The notes under the pieces: generated by a model
Seen by the model: the letters and a program-made list of their open reading frames with translations, nothing else
Told to the model about the DNA's origin: nothing
Databases searched by the model: none
Part shown: positions 28,218 through 37,294 of the stretch, piece by piece
Position numbering within the stretch: the stretch's first letter is position 1
Layout: each line of letters begins with the position of its first letter
NCBI RefSeq assembly: GCF_000688415.1
Contig: NZ_JIAH01000011.1
Location: 62,001-126,000, forward strand
Direction: 5' to 3'
DNA from: Corynebacterium pseudodiphtheriticum DSM 44287
GTDB lineage: Bacteria; Actinomycetota; Actinomycetes; Mycobacteriales; Mycobacteriaceae
Length of the DNA: 64,000 bases
Program-made: the position numbers and the translations under genes

Positions 28218-29741
28218 CTACAGCTCAGAATTCACGAGCTGCTCAGCGACTCGCCACAGCCTCCACGCGTTCGAGGCTTTCACCAAGACAACCACGCGGC
28301 GCTGTGCCGAACCTAGGATCTCTTCCACTGTACGCGTCGCACCAGTCACATCCGCAACATGGTGGGTAAGAACGCCTACTTCCTGGGCACCTTCCGTGAG
28401 CGCAGCAATATTGTCAGTCTTGCCGACGGCCACAAGCGTATGTACGCCATAGGCTGCCAATTGCGTGCCCAACTCCCGATGCGCAGCAACAGCGTCGGTG
28501 CCTAATTCACTCATCTCGCCTAGCACCGCGACGGCCTGTCCGGAATCTTCCAGCTGCGTGTCTTCCAACTGCGTGGTAGTGCCGGCGCTCGCGGCTAAAG
28601 CCGCAAGACCTGCGCGCATCGATTCTGGATTCGCGTTATACGCGTCGTTGATGATGGTGACATTCGCACCACGCTGCCTTATATCCATCCGATGCGCGGA
28701 CACTGCAACGTAATCACAAAGCGTCGTTCCAATGGTTTCCAATGGCACACCGGCAGCAGCAGCCACCGCTGCAGCAGCCAAGGCATTAGCGATCTGATGT
28801 TTGCCCGCCACCTGCAACCGAACCTGAACTGGCTGCGCTTCCGGGCTATGGAGCAGGAATGACGCGCGTGCAAGCTCGTCAAGTCTGACATCAGTCGCAT
28901 AATAATCAGCCTGAGTGTCCCCATTCGCCGAAAACGTCACGATCTTGCCCTGCGTACGCGTGGCCATCTGCACAACAGCGGGGTCATCGGCATTAAGCAC
29001 CGCGACACCACCTGCGCTAGCTTCCGGCACAGCTTCTATTAGCTCACCTTTCGCTTGGGCGATGGTGTCTTTTGAGCCGAACTCACCCAGGTGCGCAGTG
29101 CCCACGTTAAGCACCGCACCGATTTGCGGAGGCGCGATCTCCGCCAACTGTGCGATATGTCCAAGGCCGCGAGCTGAAAGTTCGGTCACCAAGAATTGCG
29201 TATCTTCGTGGCAACGAAGCGCGGTATAAGGATGGCCAATTTCATTGTTAAACGACCCCGGGGGTGCAACTGTCGGCCCTGCCGTCGACAAAAGCGCCGC
29301 CAACATATCCTTCGTTGAGGTCTTGCCGGCTGAACCAGTCACCCCAACCACGCTGAGCCCCCACCTGCTGGTCAGCCTCGTGACCACAGCGCGTGCAAGT
29401 TTCGCGAGCGCAGTTAACAGCGCACGTACGGAACCATCTTCGTCGTGCGCGAACACATAGGCTTGCGAACCAGCTTCAGCTTTGGCCTGGCTAGGCACGA
29501 TAATCGCCGGGGTCCCTACCGGGCGGGCTGCAAGTGTAACCACTGCCCCTGCTGCATGGGCTTTTTCTGCAAAGTCATGGCCATCGACCTTGGCGCCCGG
29601 CAACGCGAGAAACAGACTTCCAGGGTTAATCTGTCGGGAATCAAATTCGACGGTGCCGATAACCTTGGCTTGCGGGTTTGCAACGTTGTCTAGCCGCCCC
29701 CCGACAATCTCAGCAATCTCTGCGATAGTCAGTTGAATCAT
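28218..29741 (-). CDS. murF: UDP-N-acetylmuramoyl-tripeptide--D-alanyl-D-alanine ligase
   Basis: Adds D-Ala-D-Ala to complete the pentapeptide precursor. 507 residues. The ATP-binding VTGSAGKTSTKDMLAALL, FNNEIGHPYTAL, LNVGTAHLGEFGS and NDAYNANPESMRAGL motifs are intact. A five-residue tandem duplication (QLEDT-QLEDS) lies in a variable loop near residue 395. The ATG overlaps the murE stop by one base (TAATG). Confidence 0.96.
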   Translation of the reverse strand: MIQLTIAEIAEIVGGRLDNVANPQAKVIGTVEFDSRQINPGSLFLALPGAKVDGHDFAEKAHAAGAVVTLAARPVGTPAIIVPSQAKAEAGSQAYVFAHDEDGSVRALLTALAKLARAVVTRLTSRWGLSVVGVTGSAGKTSTKDMLAALLSTAGPTVAPPGSFNNEIGHPYTALRCHEDTQFLVTELSARGLGHIAQLAEIAPPQIGAVLNVGTAHLGEFGSKDTIAQAKGELIEAVPEASAGGVAVLNADDPAVVQMATRTQGKIVTFSANGDTQADYYATDVRLDELARASFLLHSPEAQPVQVRLQVAGKHQIANALAAAAVAAAAGVPLETIGTTLCDYVAVSAHRMDIRQRGANVTIINDAYNANPESMRAGLAALAASAGTTTQLEDTQLEDSGQAVAVLGEMSELGTDAVAAHRELGTQLAAYGVHTLVAVGKTDNIAALTEGAQEVGVLTHHVADVTGATRTVEEILGSAQRRVVVLVKASNAWRLWRVAEQLVNSEL

Positions 29742-31327
29742 TATTTCGCCCCTTTTCCAGCGAGTGCTTCGGCAAGAACTTTCCGGTCATCAAACTCGTA
29801 CACCGTATCCCCTACTATTTGCCCAGTTTCATGCCCTTTTCCAGCCACAACGATGGCATCGCCAGGGCGTGCCCACTCGACCAAAAGCTTGATAGCCTGC
29901 GCACGATCACCTTCCTCCACCAAATGGGCAGATTCATCCGCTAGGCCAGCCTCCCTGGCTGCTTTTAGCAACTCCGCACGCGCACCCTCCATCATTGCTG
30001 CGCGGATCGGTGCTGGATCTTCCGTACGCGGGTTGTCATCCGTGATGACGACATAATCGGCTTGTTCGGCTGCAATCCGCCCCATAATGGCACGTTTCGA
30101 AGAATCACGATCACCGCCGCAGCCAACGACCACACCGACTCTTCCGCTGACCTGGCCACGCAGTGTTGCGAGTACCGCCTCCAGCGCACCAGGCTTGTGC
30201 GCGTAGTCAACCACAGCCACAAAATCCTGGCCTTGTGCCAACGATTCCATCCGGCCTGGCACAGCAACTTTTTCCACGCCGCGTATAAATGCGCTCAGTT
30301 CCGCACCAGCGAGCTTCGCCATTGCACAGGCTAGGGCTGCGTTTGCGACATTGAAGCTGCCCGGTAACGGCAAATCTATCTCTACTTTTTCTCCAGTTAT
30401 CTGCACATGCACCTGCTGGTTACCGCTCGGCGCAAGTTGCGCAGCAGTGACGACAACTTCGGCGCCAGTGGCCTTATCCACGGCGTTGGCTTGCTGGGAA
30501 GAGCTGTCAACGTCGGCAAGATGCGTACGGACTCGCCAGCATTCCTGCGTATTACCTTCTGCAATATCGGCCATCTCTTGGCCCCAATGATCATCGATAA
30601 CAACTGCTGCATTGCGCGCAGCTAGCTCTCCCCGGAATAACCGTGCCTTCGCCTGGAAATAATCTTGCATGGTCGGATGGAAGTCCAAATGATCCTGGGA
30701 TAAGTTGCTAAAACCTGCGACCGCAAAACGCGTACCTGTAACCCGTCCTAGTTCCAGAGCATGGGAGGAGACTTCCATGACGACGTGGCTGACTCCCTGT
30801 TCCACCATCATCGCGAAAAGCTCTTGCAGCTTTGGTGCTTCTGGGGTGGTCAAACTGGTGGGAACCTTGGTCCCGTTGATCCGCGTACCGGTGGTACCGA
30901 TGATGCCGACTTTGGCACCGGTTTCGCGCAGGCCAGCTTCTAAAATATAACTCGTCGTAGTTTTCCCAGAAGTGCCAGTTATGCCAATAACCTGCATTTT
31001 CTGCGAAGGATGATCGTAGATTTCTGCGGCAATCAGCCCCAACACGCTTCGCAAGTCGTCTATCACCCAGACGGGACGCTGTTCGCCACGGTCCTTGAGA
31101 ATGCTTGCACCAGCGGTATCCGTCAGGATCGCTGTGGCTACAGTCTTTTCGGCAAATTCCGCTCCATGCGCCCGATTGCCTGGCAATGCGGCAAAGATTT
31201 CTCCCGGCTTTATGTGCTGAGAATCTAACCCAATTCCGGAGATCGTGATACCGCTTGTCGAGCTGCTCATAGCGCCAGCAAGCTCACCACCAAATTCTTC
31301 CAGCAGTGTGGCCAGTGTTGTGCTCAT
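29741..31327 (-). CDS. murE: UDP-N-acetylmuramyl-tripeptide synthetase (meso-DAP adding)
   Basis: Adds meso-diaminopimelate to UDP-MurNAc-L-Ala-D-Glu. 528 residues from the ATG at 31327 (GGAG 9 nt upstream); the frame is open further upstream but lacks homology. ITGTSGKTTTSYILEAGL binds ATP, and DDNPRTEDP is the DNPR motif that selects meso-DAP over lysine, as expected for Corynebacterium. The start follows the repeat-containing 121-bp gap after ftsI. Confidence 0.96.
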   Translation of the reverse strand: MSTTLATLLEEFGGELAGAMSSSTSGITISGIGLDSQHIKPGEIFAALPGNRAHGAEFAEKTVATAILTDTAGASILKDRGEQRPVWVIDDLRSVLGLIAAEIYDHPSQKMQVIGITGTSGKTTTSYILEAGLRETGAKVGIIGTTGTRINGTKVPTSLTTPEAPKLQELFAMMVEQGVSHVVMEVSSHALELGRVTGTRFAVAGFSNLSQDHLDFHPTMQDYFQAKARLFRGELAARNAAVVIDDHWGQEMADIAEGNTQECWRVRTHLADVDSSSQQANAVDKATGAEVVVTAAQLAPSGNQQVHVQITGEKVEIDLPLPGSFNVANAALACAMAKLAGAELSAFIRGVEKVAVPGRMESLAQGQDFVAVVDYAHKPGALEAVLATLRGQVSGRVGVVVGCGGDRDSSKRAIMGRIAAEQADYVVITDDNPRTEDPAPIRAAMMEGARAELLKAAREAGLADESAHLVEEGDRAQAIKLLVEWARPGDAIVVAGKGHETGQIVGDTVYEFDDRKVLAEALAGKGAK

Positions 31328-31349
31328 AGGAACATGCTCCTTGTCTAAA

Positions 31350-31406
31350 GGTCGGTGGCAAAGTGTTGGTCGGCTAATGGTCGGTGGCAAAGGGTCTATG
31401 GCAAAG
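31350..31406. repeat. Short direct repeats in the ftsI-murE gap
   Basis: The 14-mer GGTCGGTGGCAAAG occurs at 31350-31363 and again at 31379-31392 (period 29), with a partial third copy (TATGGCAAAG) at 31397-31406. The gap of 121 bp is large for this tightly packed cluster. Confidence 0.55.
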
Positions 31407-31448
31407 AATCAGCACCAGTAGTTGGCGTCGAAAAGGCAGACACCATGG

Positions 31449-33443
31449 TTACGGTGCTTGCAAAGTTAGCTCAGGTGCAGGCGGCGATGGCGGCACATTA
31501 TCCCGGTCCAGCAACCACGATGCGATCTGGTGGAACAGTGGCCCGGCGCTACCGCCTCCGCCACCACCGTCAAGGACGCCACGCTCTGGTTCGTCTAACA
31601 TAATGGCGACGACAAAACGTGGATCGTCGACGGGGGCGATACCTGCGAAGGTAATCCAATACGCTGAATTGGAGTACGCCCCGGTATTCGGATCCACTTT
31701 CTGGGCGGTGCCAGTCTTACCGCTGATGTTGTAGCCTTCGATGTTCGCATCCGGGGCGGTACCGTTATTCACTCCCACCGGGTCTGCTTGCACGGTGGCA
31801 CGGAACATGTCGACGACGGTCTTGGCAGTTTCTTTACTTACCACCCGCGTTTTTTCTGGTTCATCGTCGCTAGCTCCAGCCCCATCCGCGTCGTGGCTGT
31901 CTTTGACTTTATTGTCGTTGGCTCCGTTACCTTCACCAGCGTTCTTCTTCGCATCGTCTTCCGCGCTGGATTTGATGATGCGTGGTTCTACGCGCTCTCC
32001 ACCATTCGCCAACGTCTGGAAAACTGAAGCCATCTGCAACGTCGTCCACGACATACCCTGCCCGATTGGCAGATTGGCAAACGTCGAGCCTGACCACTGC
32101 GAGCGTGCCGGACGCAGCCCCGAAGATTCGTTAGGCAACTCGATTCCAGTTGTGGCGCCGATACCGAATTTATTCAGATATTCGTCAAACTTGTCTTGCC
32201 CCAGTTTTTCCGCCAATTGCAGCGTACCGACGTTGGAAGACTTGCCGAAAATACCAGCAGTGGTATACGGCAACGGACCGTGCGGCCATGCATCATTAAC
32301 GGTGACATCAGCGATTTGAATGCTGCCAGGCACTGTATGTACCTCATCTGCGGTGGTAATGCCTTCTTCAATCGCCGCAGCTGCGGTAATGATCTTGGCT
32401 ACAGAACCTGGTTCATAAGGAAACGAGATGGAACGGTTGTCAAAGTGTTTGCCGTCCTCTAATTGTTTTGCGATATCTCCGTTTGGGTCAATCGTATCGG
32501 TATTTGCCATAGCCAACACTTCCCCCGTGGTGGCGTCGAGTACTACGGCCTCAGCAGACTCTGCTCGCGAATTGTTTTTGGCTTGTTCAAGTTGCTGCTG
32601 CACGAAAGTCTGCAAGTCCAAATCCAGAGTCAACTGGATATCTTTGCCATCGACAGCCGGGGTTTCATCGCGCAACGTCCCAGGGATAACTTGACCATTA
32701 GTAGAAACATCTTCAGTGGAGCGACCATTGATTCCCGAAAGGGTGGAGTCGCGAGAAGCTTCCAGGCCGAACTGCCCTGTGCCATCCATCGACACGCGAC
32801 CAACAATATTTTCGCCGATCGCCCCGTTGGGATATTGGCGGATGTCCTGGTGGTCGGCTGCAACGCCGTGGAACCGTTCAGAAATTTCTGCGGCAATATC
32901 AGGATCGACGTTCCGCACCAGTACCTCGTATTGTGTATCGGCACGTAGCTTATCTAGCAGATCCTTCGATTTTAGGTCCTGTTTGTCTTCCGAAGCTTCC
33001 TCGATCATCTTCGGGATTTCTCGCGACATCTTCAACAATGTGGCATCGACGTATTCGTCTTTTTGCTCGTCGTCCAGTCGTTCATCTGATTCCAGCTGTG
33101 CCTGTTCACGAAGTTCTTTTCGTAGGGTTGTGGGCGATACTGTCAACGATCGTGCTTGCATCGTGTAGGCGATCTGTTTGCCTTCACGGTCCACTACACC
33201 GCCCCGCCGGGCTGGATCAACATAAATGCGGGCGCGCTGGTCTTCTGCACGTGCGGAGAGATCTGGCCCCCACACCACTTGCACCCATGCAAGCCGTCCT
33301 GCGAGCACCACCGAAAAAACTAGCAGCAGCGCAGCGATAAGCCGGAGGCGTTTATGCATCAGCATTCGCTGTTCCTGGTGTGGCGTGCGTGGAGTCTGCG
33401 GTCGTGCCGAACCACGTGGACCGCGCTGAGCAGAAGATGTCAC
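31449..33443 (-). CDS. ftsI: Septal class B penicillin-binding protein FtsI
   Basis: Monofunctional transpeptidase of the divisome, cross-linking septal peptidoglycan in the periplasm. 664 residues: basic N-terminus, one membrane anchor (LRLIAALLLVFSVVLAGRLAW, about 33-53), a dimerisation domain and the transpeptidase domain. The catalytic serine is S347 in SVAK (the first motif usually reads STFK), then SSN at 402-404 and KTG at 576-578. Between SSN and KTG an acidic insertion at about 493-531 (KNAGEGNGANDNKVKDSHDA) is not typical of the core family. A polyglycine loop (GGGGGG) follows the KTG motif. No PASTA domains. GTG start. Confidence 0.95.
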   Translation of the reverse strand: MTSSAQRGPRGSARPQTPRTPHQEQRMLMHKRLRLIAALLLVFSVVLAGRLAWVQVVWGPDLSARAEDQRARIYVDPARRGGVVDREGKQIAYTMQARSLTVSPTTLRKELREQAQLESDERLDDEQKDEYVDATLLKMSREIPKMIEEASEDKQDLKSKDLLDKLRADTQYEVLVRNVDPDIAAEISERFHGVAADHQDIRQYPNGAIGENIVGRVSMDGTGQFGLEASRDSTLSGINGRSTEDVSTNGQVIPGTLRDETPAVDGKDIQLTLDLDLQTFVQQQLEQAKNNSRAESAEAVVLDATTGEVLAMANTDTIDPNGDIAKQLEDGKHFDNRSISFPYEPGSVAKIITAAAAIEEGITTADEVHTVPGSIQIADVTVNDAWPHGPLPYTTAGIFGKSSNVGTLQLAEKLGQDKFDEYLNKFGIGATTGIELPNESSGLRPARSQWSGSTFANLPIGQGMSWTTLQMASVFQTLANGGERVEPRIIKSSAEDDAKKNAGEGNGANDNKVKDSHDADGAGASDDEPEKTRVVSKETAKTVVDMFRATVQADPVGVNNGTAPDANIEGYNISGKTGTAQKVDPNTGAYSNSAYWITFAGIAPVDDPRFVVAIMLDEPERGVLDGGGGGGSAGPLFHQIASWLLDRDNVPPSPPAPELTLQAP

Positions 33444-33465
33444 GGTGGGAATGTCACCTTCCTAA

Positions 33466-34446
33466 TTAGCGAAGATTGGGCTGGTACGGCGCCTGTAACG
33501 GGACTTGGTTATTTTGCGGGGCCACCGCGTCCGGGTTGGCATCCGGACCGGCTGGTTCAGAGTCCACGGATCCTGGCTCGCCGGCGTGCGGTGCAGGGCT
33601 ACCCGCAGCACCTTCCGGAGCCGAAGCAGGTCGTTCACCGACCTCAGAAGCTGCGCTTTCTGGAGCCTGTGGTCCGCCAGCATGCGGATACGGAATACCT
33701 CGGCGACCTTCCGGAATCGATTCCAGACGATGGCGCAGCTCACCGATACCATCTGGGTCACTGGAGGCCTGCCCCGGGCGAACAGGCTCTCCGTTCACAT
33801 CAATAATAGGCCGCGTTTCTGACGAAGCTGGGCGATCTTCCACGATGTCGCCATTTTCTTCACGCCGAAGAATTCCCGGTTCCACCGGAATTTGCATACC
33901 TTCAGCAACCGCATGGCCTGCTACTTCCGCAGCTGAGCGCACGTTTTCCAAATCGCGATGTAGCGTTTCCAGCTCATTATTCAACTGGCTTTCTTCCGCC
34001 GTCAGCACCTGTACTCGAAAGGTCTGTTGGGTGGCAATACCCGACAGCCAGATGGCAAACACGATACCGCCAATCATCATCATGATCGCGAGAACAGACA
34101 ATCGTGCCCGGGTTGTCACCCGCTTAACCGGGTTAACCCGGCGACCGCGCACGCTGACCACCTGTTGCGATCCCAAACGGTGCGGGCCTTTTCCAGCGTG
34201 TGTTGCCTTGTAGCCACCACTGCGCCGCGAGGGGGCAGCGTAGCCGTGGGTACCGTCACCTGGGTGCTGGCGCTCACGGAAGTTATGGGGAACAGAAGAT
34301 TGCCGTACTCCACCACCGGCACCCGGTTGATTTCCCGAACGGGTGTATTCGGCGCGCCGCGGTAGCGTTGTGGTGCCATTGCTGGTGGTGTTGGCCTGGC
34401 TGAAATTCGTGGTACGGCGCTGGCGCTCATCAGTGCTGGTGTACAT
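33466..34446 (-). CDS. ftsL: FtsL-like divisome protein with long proline-rich tail
   Basis: Position between rsmH and ftsI and the layout identify FtsL. A disordered basic/glycine-rich cytoplasmic region of about 112 residues precedes one transmembrane helix (LSVLAIMMMIGGIVFAIWLSG, about 115-136) and a short coiled coil (LTAEESQLNNELETLHRDLENVRS), the FtsL core. The periplasmic part then continues for about 130 residues of P, E, A, G and S with no clear fold (for example SEVGERPASAPEGAAGSPAP). The 326 residues far exceed the FtsL core of about 110. ATG two bases after the rsmH stop. Confidence 0.85.
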   Translation of the reverse strand: MYTSTDERQRRTTNFSQANTTSNGTTTLPRRAEYTRSGNQPGAGGGVRQSSVPHNFRERQHPGDGTHGYAAPSRRSGGYKATHAGKGPHRLGSQQVVSVRGRRVNPVKRVTTRARLSVLAIMMMIGGIVFAIWLSGIATQQTFRVQVLTAEESQLNNELETLHRDLENVRSAAEVAGHAVAEGMQIPVEPGILRREENGDIVEDRPASSETRPIIDVNGEPVRPGQASSDPDGIGELRHRLESIPEGRRGIPYPHAGGPQAPESAASEVGERPASAPEGAAGSPAPHAGEPGSVDSEPAGPDANPDAVAPQNNQVPLQAPYQPNLR

Positions 34447-34448
34447 CT

Positions 34449-35627
34449 CTAGCTACGACCTTCCGAGTCCACCGCACATGCGGTCTTTTCTTCTTGCAAC
34501 TTTTCAACGGCGCGCACTCGCACCGATGCGGCACGAGGATTTTCCACGATCTCTTCTTCGCTCGCTTGTTCCGCGCCACGGGTGATAACGCGAAATTTGG
34601 CAGCAGTACCAGGCAAATCCATTGGCAGACCCGCCGGTGTTTTCGACTGTGAAATATCGCGGAAGTGCTTTTTGACCAGCCGGTCTTCCAAGGACTGATA
34701 GCTCATGAACACCGCTCGTCCACCGTCACGCAGCATGTTCGTGATCATCGGCAACGCATTCTCTATCGCAGCGAGTTCTTGATTAACCTCAATGCGCAGC
34801 GCTTGAAATGTGCGCTTCGCTGGGTGTCCGCCACTACGACGCGCTGGAGCCGGAATGGTGGCATACAAAAGCTCTACTAACCGCTGCGAAGTAGAAAAAG
34901 GTTGCTTTTCACGTTCGCGCAACACCGCCGAAGCAATTTTTCCAGCGAATTTCTCATCACCATAAGTCTTCAAAACTCGCGCAAGATCCCCGTGGGAATA
35001 GGTGTTCAGGATATCTGCCGCTGTGATCGGTGCTGCACTATCCATGCGCATATCCAACGGAGCGTCTGCCTTGTACGCAAAACCACGCTCAAGTTGGTCC
35101 AGCTGCATCGAAGACACCCCAAGATCGAACAATGCGCCACTTATACCGGCATGAAAAGCGTCGGCAAGAATCTCAGTGTTTCCAAAATACGCAACGGTCT
35201 GGGACTCTGCATTCCAGGTCTCAGCATCTACAAGTTGGGACTTCGGGGCATCGACACCATCGGCATCCGCACTAGACACTGCCGCAGTTGCAACACTGGT
35301 AGCCAGTTTGTCTGCGAATTCATCAAACCGGCACTGCACTGCGCAAAACCGATCTCGATACGAGGCTAAACGTTTAGTCGCGGACCGCAGTGCGTTGCTA
35401 TCTCGATCGAGACCGATCACGCGGACGTCAGGAAAGCGTTGCAAAAAATACTCGGTGTGCCCGCCAGCACCCAGGGTGCCGTCGACAAGAATTCCGGGTG
35501 CCCCCGCTGCTTCTACAGCTGGCGCCAAAAGCTCAGCCATCCGATCGCGCATCACTGGGACGTGCCCGTGCTGCGACTGTTCCGAAGTGGATTGTGCTGC
35601 GTCCACTGGTTCTGTCGGGTTTGCCAT
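34449..35627 (-). CDS. rsmH: 16S rRNA (cytosine(1402)-N4)-methyltransferase
   Basis: Methylates C1402 of 16S rRNA in the decoding centre. 392 residues from the ATG at 35627 (GGGGAGGA upstream; a TTG eight codons earlier has no ribosome site). SAM-binding [39 protein letters not shown] with [17 protein letters not shown], and [13 protein letters not shown] are conserved. An insertion of about 45 residues ([20 protein letters not shown] and onward) before the FDLGVSS motif makes it longer than typical (about 310-340). Confidence 0.95.
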   Translation of the reverse strand: MANPTEPVDAAQSTSEQSQHGHVPVMRDRMAELLAPAVEAAGAPGILVDGTLGAGGHTEYFLQRFPDVRVIGLDRDSNALRSATKRLASYRDRFCAVQCRFDEFADKLATSVATAAVSSADADGVDAPKSQLVDAETWNAESQTVAYFGNTEILADAFHAGISGALFDLGVSSMQLDQLERGFAYKADAPLDMRMDSAAPITAADILNTYSHGDLARVLKTYGDEKFAGKIASAVLREREKQPFSTSQRLVELLYATIPAPARRSGGHPAKRTFQALRIEVNQELAAIENALPMITNMLRDGGRAVFMSYQSLEDRLVKKHFRDISQSKTPAGLPMDLPGTAAKFRVITRGAEQASEEEIVENPRAASVRVRAVEKLQEEKTACAVDSEGRS

Positions 35628-35670
35628 GGCGACTGTCCTCCCCTCGCGCAAAAAGCTCTGTGGTGATGGG

Positions 35671-35756
35671 GTGTATATAGGGCTCTGTTTGAGGCAGGTT
35701 TCTGATGTCGGGGAAGTACACCAGAGGCATCCGCCTCAAACAGAGTCCTTATACAC
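35671..35756 (-). repeat. Long hairpin between mraZ and rsmH
   Basis: The arms at 35671-35695 and 35733-35756 pair over about 24 bp with one bulge. The inner 13 bp are perfect (CTCTGTTTGAGGC with GCCTCAAACAGAG) and the outer ends GTGTATA/TATACAC pair too. The loop is 37 nt. Downstream in the transcript a second ACAGAGC and CTTTTTG occur, offering an alternative pairing partner and a short U-run. Candidate attenuator, RNase site or regulator-binding RNA in the leader of the dcw operon. Confidence 0.7.
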
Positions 35757-35771
35757 ACTCCGTGCGCTGCC

Positions 35772-36206
35772 TTAGAGAAGGCCAGCCAGCACTTCATCAG
35801 CGTCGGCTGCAGAGTATGCAGCTTCGGTCTGTTCTTGGTATGCGGCCCAGGACTCTTTGTCCCAGATTTCGAGAAAATCCACGGAACCAACGACGACGCA
35901 TTCCTTCGAAAGGTTTGCGTACTCGCGGTGCGCCACTGACAAGGTAATACGACCGTTACCATCTGGCCGCTGCTCATCTGCACTTGCTGCCAAGTTGCGA
36001 ATGAATGCACGGGCTTCCGGATTGGTACGTGAGACCGCCGCCGCTTTGCGAGCGCGCGCAGCGAACTCCTCCCGGGGGTAGACCGCCAAAGAGTGATCTT
36101 GCCCCTTCGTTACCATCAACCCACCAGCAAGTTCATCGCGAAATTTCGCCGGGAGTGTCAGGCGCCCTTTGTCATCGAGCTTGGGAGTGTACGTGCCGAG
36201 AAACAT
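35772..36206 (-). CDS. mraZ: Transcriptional regulator MraZ
   Basis: AbrB/SpoVT-fold DNA-binding protein that controls the dcw operon in other bacteria. 144 residues from the ATG at 36206, which has a strong AGGAGGT site; the frame extends eight codons further but homology starts at [20 protein letters not shown]. Two MraZ half-domains are seen, the second with [20 protein letters not shown] and [11 protein letters not shown]. First gene of the cluster; its recognition repeats lie 100-125 bp upstream. Confidence 0.96.
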   Translation of the reverse strand: MFLGTYTPKLDDKGRLTLPAKFRDELAGGLMVTKGQDHSLAVYPREEFAARARKAAAVSRTNPEARAFIRNLAASADEQRPDGNGRITLSVAHREYANLSKECVVVGSVDFLEIWDKESWAAYQEQTEAAYSAADADEVLAGLL

Positions 36207-36305
36207 TCTCGGTGACCTCCTGTCGCTCAACTCCTCCGGTACACGGGTTTTCTCTGTGCCACCACGTCAGCCTTGCGGATACACAAGACCTGTCATGTCG
36301 GCTAA

Positions 36306-36331
36306 GCCCACTCTACCCCACTTTGCCCCAC
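36306..36331 (-). promoter_or_regulatory. MraZ box (three GTGGGN repeats)
   Basis: Minus-strand GTGGGG-CAAA-GTGGGG-TAGA-GTGGGC: three hexamers starting at 36331, 36321 and 36311, spaced exactly 10 bp. This matches the TGGGN repeats known to bind MraZ upstream of mraZ in other bacteria. TAGAGT between the second and third repeat could be part of a -10 box, so binding would block the promoter. Confidence 0.9.
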
Positions 36332-36567
36332 AATCAACCCCAAACACCACGCCAGAAAGCAACACACCACCACAGATAGAACATTCATGCAGGTAAAACA
36401 CATGAAAACGGGTGGGAGATTTTTCCAGAGAGCTCAGATTTCCAACACTAAAATCAACCTATCGTGACGTCATTCCACTACCTGCCAGCCTATTTCCCGG
36501 CCCTCAACTCGAATTTGCCTATCGGAATACCTGGAAAATTAAACCCTCTAGGAGATTGCACCCAAAG

Positions 36568-36583
36568 GTGGGGCAAAGTGGGG
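36568..36583 (+). promoter_or_regulatory. Second, inverted two-repeat MraZ-type site
   Basis: GTGGGGCAAAGTGGGG on the plus strand is identical over 16 bp to two repeats of the mraZ box on the minus strand (36331-36316), including the CAAA spacer. It lies 237 bp further upstream in opposite orientation. No plus-strand gene follows, so it may help DNA looping by oligomeric MraZ, or be a duplication remnant. Confidence 0.55.
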
Positions 36584-36599
36584 GATGCACAATGCAAGA

Positions 36600-36634
36600 A
36601 ACCCCATGGTGATCACAAGGACCACCATGGGGTT
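36600..36634 (-). terminator. Terminator of the DUF3040 gene
   Basis: AACCCCATGGTG (36600-36611) pairs perfectly over 12 bp with CACCATGGGGTT (36623-36634). On the minus strand it is followed by TTCTTGC, only a weak U-tract. It lies 33 bp past the DUF3040 stop codon. Confidence 0.7.
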
Positions 36635-36666
36635 AATAGAGCTATTTACGGGCGAACGCCCCAGGA

Positions 36667-37116
36667 CTAATTCTCATCGAAGCGTGAGCGGAATCGCTCC
36701 TCCATCTTGTCCCCCAATGTGCGCTTGCCATCGTTACCACGAGAGGACTTGAAAGCATTAGAAGATTTCCCGCGTGCAGAGGGCGAGGAAACAGTGTTCG
36801 TAAGCGAAGCCGACGAAAGCTGACCACTGGAATTTCCATCACCCCGGAGCATCCAAACACCGGCGCCAAACATAACCAAGAAACCGACAATGCTGATAGC
36901 GATATACCAAAGACTGAATTGCGCAGCCGCGGCGCCACCGATAACCGCCACCAACCCAACTACTGCGACTCCACGCAAGGTGATTCCCCCACCTTCACCG
37001 AAACCAGTGAAGGACGAGTCATCTTCGGAAACTGAAGAGCCAAACTTAGGGTCTTCAGCAAGCAGCGACTCCTCAATCTGACGGAGTGCTTGCTGCTCTT
37101 GCTCAGACAGCGACAC
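36667..37116 (-). CDS. DUF3040 membrane protein
   Basis: 149 residues from the GTG at 37116 (AGGAGG 8 nt upstream; homology starts VSLSEQEQQALRQIEESLLAEDPKF, the DUF3040 signature). Two adjacent transmembrane helices follow (GVAVVGLVAVIGGAAAAQFSLWY and ISIVGFLVMFGAGVWML), then a serine-rich basic tail (KSSNAFKSSRGND ... GDKMEERFRSRF). The family is actinobacterial, regularly found just upstream of mraZ, and of unknown function. Confidence 0.88.
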   Translation of the reverse strand: MSLSEQEQQALRQIEESLLAEDPKFGSSVSEDDSSFTGFGEGGGITLRGVAVVGLVAVIGGAAAAQFSLWYIAISIVGFLVMFGAGVWMLRGDGNSSGQLSSASLTNTVSSPSARGKSSNAFKSSRGNDGKRTLGDKMEERFRSRFDEN

Positions 37117-37294
37117 GGCGATTCCTCCTGGTGGGGCAATTGGCATCCCACACGGCCTGCCAACAGCGCGCATGGACACTTCTCACTTGTTTTCTATCTA
37201 ATCAACGCCCAGAGTATCGCTATTGTTCCCGGAATTTCTACTTTTGTCTTCGCCCAGCAAACAAGTCGTCCTAGACGTAAGCCCTCAGAAACAA

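Noticed and set aside
36411..36417. Single GTGGGA near mraZ as another MraZ repeat
   Set aside because: Only one copy, no second repeat at 10-bp spacing.
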